From NCBI RefSeq assembly GCF_008040165.1, contig NZ_VRUR01000001.1, positions 1,507,349 through 1,571,348 of the forward strand: 64,000 nucleotides of DNA, written 5' to 3'. The stretch is from Flagellimonas hymeniacidonis. Lineage in GTDB: Bacteria; Bacteroidota; Bacteroidia; Flavobacteriales; Flavobacteriaceae. The notes below the pieces were generated by a model, which worked only from the letters and a program-made list of their open reading frames with translations, did no database searches and was not told where the DNA came from. The position numbers and the translations under genes were made by a program. Shown piece after piece: positions 59,763 to 64,000 of the stretch. The first letter of the stretch is position 1, and every line of letters starts with the position of its first letter.

Positions 59763-60389
59763 ATGGAAGTAATTGAAGAAAATATACAGAAAGAACGTTT
59801 GGAGTTGGTTCAAAATGCAATTTCAAATGGAATGGGTTATACAGAATATAGAGATTTGGTGCGTAAGTTGGCTGAGAATAGACAGACTACAGGTGTAGAC
59901 CAGTTGGAATCGCTGATCAACTATACAGAACTCAATGATCGTCGCATGAAAAGATGGGACAAGACTTTAAAGATTCCAGTAGAAATTGAAGAACGAATTT
60001 CCAAAGTAAAATCCAAGCTTACCTTTTTGGTCTTGAGCGAAAGTTGGTGCGGCGATGCTTCGCCTAGTCTTCCCGTAATGAACAAGATTTCGGAGCTAAA
60101 CCCAAATATTGAGTTTAAGATTGTGCTTCGAGATGAAAACTTGGAATTAATGGACCAATTCTTGACCAACGGTACTCGTTCTATTCCTAAGTTGATTGTG
60201 TTGGACAAAGAGAACGAAGAAGTTATAGCCGATTGGGGTCCACGATCTAGTATTGCAACAGAAATGGTGGAAGCCTATAAAAAGGAACATGGCAAACTCA
60301 CTTCAGAGTTTAAGCAAGACCTTCAAGTGTGGTATAATAAAGATAAAGGGCAGAATATTTTAGAGGATTTATTGGAGCTGCTTTTTTAA
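59763..60389 (+). CDS. Thioredoxin-family protein with single-cysteine motif
   Basis: 208-residue cytosolic protein, thioredoxin fold at about 75-185. The active-site segment is SESWCGDASPSLPVM, so the CxxC of thioredoxin is CGDA and only the first cysteine remains. IKIVLRDENLELMDQFLTNGTRSIPKLIVLDK contains the cis-proline. The N-terminal 70 residues are helical and family-specific. Dithiol exchange is unlikely, and a peroxiredoxin-like or binding role is possible. No signal peptide. Confidence 0.8.
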   Translation: MEVIEENIQKERLELVQNAISNGMGYTEYRDLVRKLAENRQTTGVDQLESLINYTELNDRRMKRWDKTLKIPVEIEERISKVKSKLTFLVLSESWCGDASPSLPVMNKISELNPNIEFKIVLRDENLELMDQFLTNGTRSIPKLIVLDKENEEVIADWGPRSSIATEMVEAYKKEHGKLTSEFKQDLQVWYNKDKGQNILEDLLELLF

Positions 60390-60425
60390 ATAAGACCCTT
60401 TTTTACCGGAGCACTTATCGGTCTC

Positions 60426-60533
60426 GTATAACCGTCAGTTACGGGTTTATATGCATTTTTTTCGGTTTTGCACTGACGCTCGCAATTACGGCGGATTCGA
60501 CTACGTCCGAATCCGCCGTAATTGCGGTTATAC
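60426..60533. repeat. Palindromic element able to form a three-way junction
   Basis: Outer stem GTATAAC (60426-60432) / GTTATAC (60527-60533). Directly inside, hairpin 1 CGTCAGT (60433-60439) / ACTGACG (60472-60478). Two bases later, hairpin 2 has 19-bp perfect arms CGCAATTACGGCGGATTCG (60481-60499) / its complement (60508-60526) with an eight-base loop. All stems abut. Confidence 0.85.
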
Positions 60534-60551
60534 ATTGTTGGCATTAGTATT

Positions 60552-61148
60552 TTATTCCACATTGTCTTTAACAACTTTAGTTTTCGATAGAAAGTCGTGA
60601 ATTCCGTTTTTCACAAACAGAAAGGAAAGTCGGTCAAATGGAATTAGTCGGCAAAAAGTCCGAGTGATTATATCTCCGTCAGTCGGTTTTTCTCCGTTCA
60701 TTTTCACAACTTTTGTTTTTGTCACAAACTTTCCAATTGTCTTTTGGAATTTAATTTCCATTAAAGCGTAATAAACTATAAATGTTCCAAAAATCAGGAT
60801 GTATCCAATCAATGAAATCATTCCTTGGTCAGTCGGTTGAATAAAAAATCCGATTATGAAACTTATTATAAATGCCAAAACTAACCATACAATAAAGTCA
60901 ATTAGAAAATTCATAAATCGTGTTCCTGAACTAACAACATTTGAGTCAACTTTTTCTTTTTGTTCTTTTTCCGCTGTTGCTTTTTCTCGGATTTTTTCAA
61001 ATTCCGATGTGTCGATATTTCGTTTTTCAACTTCTGCATCTGCCGCTTCTATTGCAGTCGGATTATAACTTCCTCTTTCTACCGTTACAATCTTTATTAA
61101 TTCTTCATCTGTCCTTTCGGACATTACTTTCGCAAATTCGTTTTCCAT
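60552..61148 (-). CDS. RDD family membrane protein
   Basis: 198-residue inner-membrane protein. A charged helical N-terminus (DEELIKIVTVERGSYNPTAIEAADAEVEKRNI, about 15-47) precedes three helices. SSGTRFMNFLIDFIVWLVLAF opens the RDD domain, and KFVTKTKVVKMNGEKPTDGDI with FCRLIPFDRLSFLF is the conserved end. The role is unknown. It lies entirely within the inverted-repeat-bounded unit, and its stop is only 19 bases from the palindromic element, as in a gene cassette. Confidence 0.85.
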   Translation of the reverse strand: MENEFAKVMSERTDEELIKIVTVERGSYNPTAIEAADAEVEKRNIDTSEFEKIREKATAEKEQKEKVDSNVVSSGTRFMNFLIDFIVWLVLAFIISFIIGFFIQPTDQGMISLIGYILIFGTFIVYYALMEIKFQKTIGKFVTKTKVVKMNGEKPTDGDIITRTFCRLIPFDRLSFLFVKNGIHDFLSKTKVVKDNVE

Positions 61149-61326
61149 TAGTTTGATGGTAGGTTTATATTAATGCCAGCTAAAAAGATATGAATCGGTT
61201 TTAATGGGTTATATCACCCGATAAGTGAAGTTCGGGGATTTTTTGCTAGGAATCAAGACTAAATTGATGGGTACACCCCATGAATTGATCAATGCTATTA
61301 TGGGAGTAAAAATAGAAAAGAGCAAC
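61149..61326. other. Intergenic stretch beside the RDD unit
   Basis: Contains the right terminal repeat (61207-61227), a CCCGA/TCGGG stem overlapping it and followed by ATTTTTT (61217-61242), and an ATGGG-ATACA-like small hairpin (around 61267-61281). I see no coding sequence. Confidence 0.4.
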
Positions 61327-62046
61327 TTACTTCCTTTGGAATAGATAAGTGATAGTTCCTATTTGTGAAGCTTTGGAGTCGGAACTAAACCTTGCTTTTA
61401 AAGCATAAGCAATGGCATTGTCTACTAAGCAACCGTTACTGGTTCCAGAACTCTGATCGTTATAATCAGCTTCGGTAACAAAACCAGATGCGTCTACTTT
61501 TATATTAATAACGACTTTTCCACCTTCAATACAAGTATAAATTGGAGGCGGTAAAGAATACGCATTTCGATCTATAAGGGAATACGAAATAGAAGTACGC
61601 TTGTCTTTTAAATTATTGGTAAACTCCTCTTTCTGAGCTTCACGTTCACCCAGCAATTGCTTTTTCTCTTGTCGTTTTTCGGCTAGTTCCTTAAGGTGTG
61701 CTGCATATTCACTGTCAGAACCAGAAAACTCACTTTGGTCACTATTCAAGGCGCGTTCCTCCAAAATCTCTTCAAGCGTTTTTAAAGGCTCAGGATTACC
61801 GACAGATGGCTTCGCGGTTTCATTAAAGGCCATATGACTTTTAATAGGGTCATTATTGGCCAGTTCCTCCATGCGTTCCTCTTCCTCTCTCAATAACTCT
61901 TCAATGTCCTCATCCGCCAAACTCATTTCAATAACGTATTCTTCCTCTTGCACACCTCCTAAATGAATATTGTACAGTAACAATATAATTAGGGACATGG
62001 AGAAAAAAGTTATTAAGAATGATAACTGGTTTCTGTTTAGGTTCAT
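61327..62046 (-). CDS. TonB-like energy-transducer protein
   Basis: 239-residue protein anchored by one N-terminal helix (about 8-28). A long acidic coiled coil (EEYVIEMSLADEDIEELLREEEERMEEL...) spans the periplasm. The C-terminal domain GGKVVINIKVDASGFVTEADYNDQSSGTSNGCLVDNAIAYALKARF resembles the TonB C-terminal fold. It lacks the usual proline-rich spacer. It sits in the order uppP-truB-TonB-like, reading leftwards, and probably belongs to that transcript. Confidence 0.75.
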   Translation of the reverse strand: MNLNRNQLSFLITFFSMSLIILLLYNIHLGGVQEEEYVIEMSLADEDIEELLREEEERMEELANNDPIKSHMAFNETAKPSVGNPEPLKTLEEILEERALNSDQSEFSGSDSEYAAHLKELAEKRQEKKQLLGEREAQKEEFTNNLKDKRTSISYSLIDRNAYSLPPPIYTCIEGGKVVINIKVDASGFVTEADYNDQSSGTSNGCLVDNAIAYALKARFSSDSKASQIGTITYLFQRK

Positions 62047-62130
62047 GGTGATATTATAACCGCTTTTTTCTAAAATTATTTTATTCCAATGATTATGCCT
62101 AATCTATTTTTTTTAAAGTATTTAACCTTT

Positions 62131-62820
62131 TTATGATAGATTTTCCTTGAAAACCATAGGAGTCACAGCATTAATTACGTTGAAATCACCTATTTTGGTT
62201 CTTCTAAGGGCTGTTAAATATGCTCCAGATTGTAGTGATTTTCCAAAATCATGTGCCAAAGAACGAATGTATGTTCCTTTGCTGCAAACAACCCTAAAGT
62301 GGACTTTGGGCATTGTTATCTGTGTAATTTCAAATTCAAAGATTTCTATTTTCCTAGATTTGATTTCTACTTCTATTCCTTCTCTGGCAAACTCATACAA
62401 TCGCTTACCATCTTTTTTCAAAGCGGAAAACACTGGAGGTACCTGTTCAATTTCACCAAGAAACTGCTTTGTGGCAGTTTGAATAAGTTCTTCGGTAATA
62501 TGATCCGTTGGAAATGTCTGGTCCACTTCGGTCTCCATATCAAAAGAAGGTGTAGTTGCCCCTAAGGTGAAGCTACCAGTATATTCCTTAACCTGCCCCT
62601 GTAGTTCAGGTATTTTTTTTGTGAATTTCCCTGTACAGATAATCAATAACCCAGTAGCCAGAGGATCCAATGTGCCAGCATGGCCTATTTTAAACTTTTT
62701 AAGGTCAAATTTTTTCCGAATGCCCCATTTTAAGGCATTAACAGCTTGAAATGAGCTCCATTCCAGTGGTTTGTCTATCAACAGGATTTGTCCGTTTAAA
62801 AAATCTTCTTTGGTTTTCAA
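62131..62820 (-). CDS. truB: tRNA pseudouridine-55 synthase
   Basis: Makes pseudouridine 55 in the T-arm of tRNAs, 229 residues. The catalytic aspartate is D52 in GHAGTLDPLATGLL. LLIDKPLEWSSFQAVNALK and YTGSFTLGATTPSFDMETE are typical TruB blocks, and CSKGTYIRSLAHDFG is the RNA-binding end. The C-terminal PUA domain of E. coli TruB is absent, as in other Bacteroidetes. It follows uppP by 41 bases. Confidence 0.96.
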   Translation of the reverse strand: MKTKEDFLNGQILLIDKPLEWSSFQAVNALKWGIRKKFDLKKFKIGHAGTLDPLATGLLIICTGKFTKKIPELQGQVKEYTGSFTLGATTPSFDMETEVDQTFPTDHITEELIQTATKQFLGEIEQVPPVFSALKKDGKRLYEFAREGIEVEIKSRKIEIFEFEITQITMPKVHFRVVCSKGTYIRSLAHDFGKSLQSGAYLTALRRTKIGDFNVINAVTPMVFKENLS

Positions 62821-62861
62821 GCAGTACGGAATTTAGATTAACAAGGGTTTTTTTAAAGAAA

Positions 62862-63656
62862 TTACCCCCAGATACTCCAAGCAATAGCAATAAGCCCCAC
62901 GATTAAGCAATAAACAGCAAAATACGTAAGCTTGCTTTGGCGTACTATTTTTAGCATCCAAGTACACGCAGCAAGTCCTGCAATAAAGGCTGCTGCGAAT
63001 CCTGCGCCCATAGCAGCAGTTTCTCCACCTTCAAAATTAATATCTCCACTTAGAATGTCTTTTGCAACTTTCCCAATAATTAATGGAACGACCATTAAAA
63101 AGGAAAAACGGGCGGACTTTGTTTTATCTATACCTAATAATACTGCAGTTGATATGGTAGCCCCACTCCTTGAGATACCAGGTAGCATAGCGACTGCTTG
63201 TGCCATTCCAATAACAAAAGCACTTCTATATGAAACACCTTTGTCCGTAGTTTTTGCCAAATCTGCCAAATACAATAAAATAGCCGTAATAATTAGCATA
63301 ATGCCTACAATGACAATTGCCCCATCAAAAAAAACTTCCATAAAATCCTCCAGAAAAAAGCCAATCAACGCAGCGGGAATCATGGAAATAATAATTTTCA
63401 AGGAAAACTGGGTCTGTTCATTCCATTTGAACTGAAAAAGCCCTTTAAAAATATCGAAGACATCCTTTCTAAATACTACAATAGTACTTAAGGCGGTAGC
63501 AAAATGAAGGACCACAGTAAAGAGTAAACTTTCTTCTGGTAATGCATTGCTTCCCAAAATGGCCTTGCCTAATTCTAAATGTCCGCTAGATGATACAGGC
63601 AAAAACTCGGTTAGTCCTTGAATGATTCCAAGGATGATAGCATCTATAATCTCCAA
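62862..63656 (-). CDS. uppP: Undecaprenyl-diphosphatase
   Basis: Recycles undecaprenyl pyrophosphate for peptidoglycan and glycan synthesis, inner membrane, 264 residues, eight helices. GLTEFLPVSSSGHLELG holds E17, S22-S24 and H26 of the active site, and MLPGISRSGATIS holds R163. Length agrees with the family (also known as BacA). It begins one base after DUF3098 and belongs to the ftsX-DUF3098-uppP-truB transcript. Confidence 0.97.
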   Translation of the reverse strand: MEIIDAIILGIIQGLTEFLPVSSSGHLELGKAILGSNALPEESLLFTVVLHFATALSTIVVFRKDVFDIFKGLFQFKWNEQTQFSLKIIISMIPAALIGFFLEDFMEVFFDGAIVIVGIMLIITAILLYLADLAKTTDKGVSYRSAFVIGMAQAVAMLPGISRSGATISTAVLLGIDKTKSARFSFLMVVPLIIGKVAKDILSGDINFEGGETAAMGAGFAAAFIAGLAACTWMLKIVRQSKLTYFAVYCLIVGLIAIAWSIWG

Positions 63657-63657
63657 A

Positions 63658-63921
63658 CTATTGTTTGTTTTTGTTAGGATTCAACAAAATGGCATACACC
63701 TGTATTCCAAGCCCAATAAGCACCAGGGTTGGTGCAAGGCGGATTCTTCTGAAACTGTAGATATCTGGGTTAAATACGTTGGGGTCATCACTTCCACCTC
63801 CGCTCATCAAAATAAATCCGAGAACAATAAATGCCAACCCAATAAAAAGAAATAGATAGTTTTTTCTTTGAAAGATGAATTCTGAAGTCGGTCTTTGAGG
63901 GTTCTTATTTTTCTTACTCAT
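63658..63921 (-). CDS. DUF3098 membrane protein
   Basis: 87-residue protein with a basic N-terminus and two helices: YLFLFIGLAFIVLGFILMSGG and LAPTLVLIGLGIQVYAILL. SGGGSDDPNVFNPDIYSFRRI between them is the DUF3098 hallmark. Conserved between ftsX and uppP in Bacteroidetes. Function unknown, possibly linked with division or envelope assembly. Confidence 0.88.
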   Translation of the reverse strand: MSKKNKNPQRPTSEFIFQRKNYLFLFIGLAFIVLGFILMSGGGSDDPNVFNPDIYSFRRIRLAPTLVLIGLGIQVYAILLNPNKNKQ

Positions 63922-63930
63922 GGTGTAAAG

Positions 63931-64000
63931 TTAATAATAAAGATCGTCAGTCCTTAAATTCAAGAAACGCTGGGTGGCAATATGGGTGCTGGCCCAAGAA
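63931..64000 (-). CDS. ftsX: Cell division protein FtsX, C-terminal end (partial)
   Basis: Only the last 22 codons are in the window, on the minus strand: SWASTHIATQRFLNLRTDDL then YY and TAA. This is the typical C-terminus of Bacteroidetes FtsX. The gene continues beyond base 64000. FtsX with FtsE activates peptidoglycan hydrolases at the septum. It is followed by DUF3098 after nine bases. Confidence 0.82.
   Translation of the reverse strand, partial: SWASTHIATQRFLNLRTDDLYY

Larger units (their letters stand above)
60412..61227. mobile_element. 816-bp unit bounded by imperfect terminal inverted repeats
   Basis: The left end CACTTATCGG (60412-60421), five bases, TATAACC recurs in reverse complement at the right end as GGTTATA (61207-61213), four bases, CCGATAAGTG (61218-61227). 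Seventeen bases match in two blocks. Inside are the three-way-junction palindrome and the minus-strand RDD gene. No transposase or integrase is present, so it would be non-autonomous or a gene cassette. No target duplication was found. Confidence 0.5.

Noticed and set aside
60426..60533. Integron attC site
   Set aside because: The fold is reminiscent, but there is no integrase and the conserved core sites are not convincing, so I left it as a palindromic element.
60386..60574. 62-codon minus-strand ORF (MLKTMWNKILMPTMYNRNYG...)
   Set aside because: It runs straight through the three-way-junction palindrome and the end of the RDD gene, so its codons are explained by the repeat.
62932..63435. 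167-codon plus-strand ORF
   Set aside because: Shadow of uppP.

Overview
The window is a 64-kb stretch of a chromosome from a member of the Bacteroidota, almost certainly a Flavobacteriaceae. The main evidence is the gliding genes gldE and gldD downstream of mutY and ssb, promoters with the Bacteroidetes -7 box TAnnTTTG, near absence of Shine-Dalgarno sequences with A-rich leaders, several TTG/GTG starts, Thermus-type isocitrate dehydrogenase, DUF4199/DUF3098/DUF4301/DUF3127 proteins and a thiamine-riboswitch TonB receptor. I cannot fix the genus. A bicarbonate transporter suggests a marine habitat. No rRNA, tRNA, CRISPR array or phage was recognised.

Layout. 1-1.1 kb: end of atpD and atpC. 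1.1-3.5 kb: acetyltransferase and M61 protease. 3.5-11.8 kb: biotin synthesis (bioF, bioD, bioA, a ketoacyl synthase, bioB) interrupted by a glycosyltransferase. 11.8-18.3 kb: recX, RNase G, a 29-residue basic protein, HU, mutY, ssb, gldE, gldD. 18.3-21 kb: a metal-handling-like envelope cluster. 21-24.5 kb: paired M16 peptidases. 25-26 kb: rplU-rpmA. 26-33 kb: D-threonine aldolase-like enzyme, ahcY, PPTase, and a thiamine-uptake-type operon ending in DUF4301. 33-38 kb: an unusual intergenic zone with microproteins, a PepSY-like secreted protein and an NtrC-type regulator with a hybrid kinase. 38-41 kb: TPP riboswitch, TonB receptor, oxidoreductase. 41.7-47.5 kb: greA, HIT, sensor kinase, DUF3127, fatty-acid permease, aat, tag. 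47.5-53.5 kb: SbtA/LysR/isocitrate dehydrogenase locus. 53.6-58.7 kb: TetR-ABC-HlyD-TolC export cluster with a degenerate ATPase. 58.8-64 kb: YitT, thioredoxin-like protein, an inverted-repeat-bounded unit with an RDD gene, then TonB-like protein, truB, uppP, DUF3098 and the end of ftsX.

The best candidate for an undescribed system is at 47.5-52.3 kb. Two operons, one with the SbtA bicarbonate permease and one with NADP-isocitrate dehydrogenase, carry an ungapped 67-nt regulatory block at almost the same distance from their first genes. The block beside sbtA also sits directly upstream of a divergent LysR regulator. Each operon encodes one member of an unnamed family of about 100-residue proteins. 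This points to a LysR-controlled regulon linking inorganic-carbon uptake to the TCA cycle. Other notable items are a three-way-junction palindrome inside an 816-bp terminal-inverted-repeat unit, a terminator in the greA leader, a start-codon hairpin behind the TPP aptamer, and a transcription terminator that overlaps the start of the next gene.
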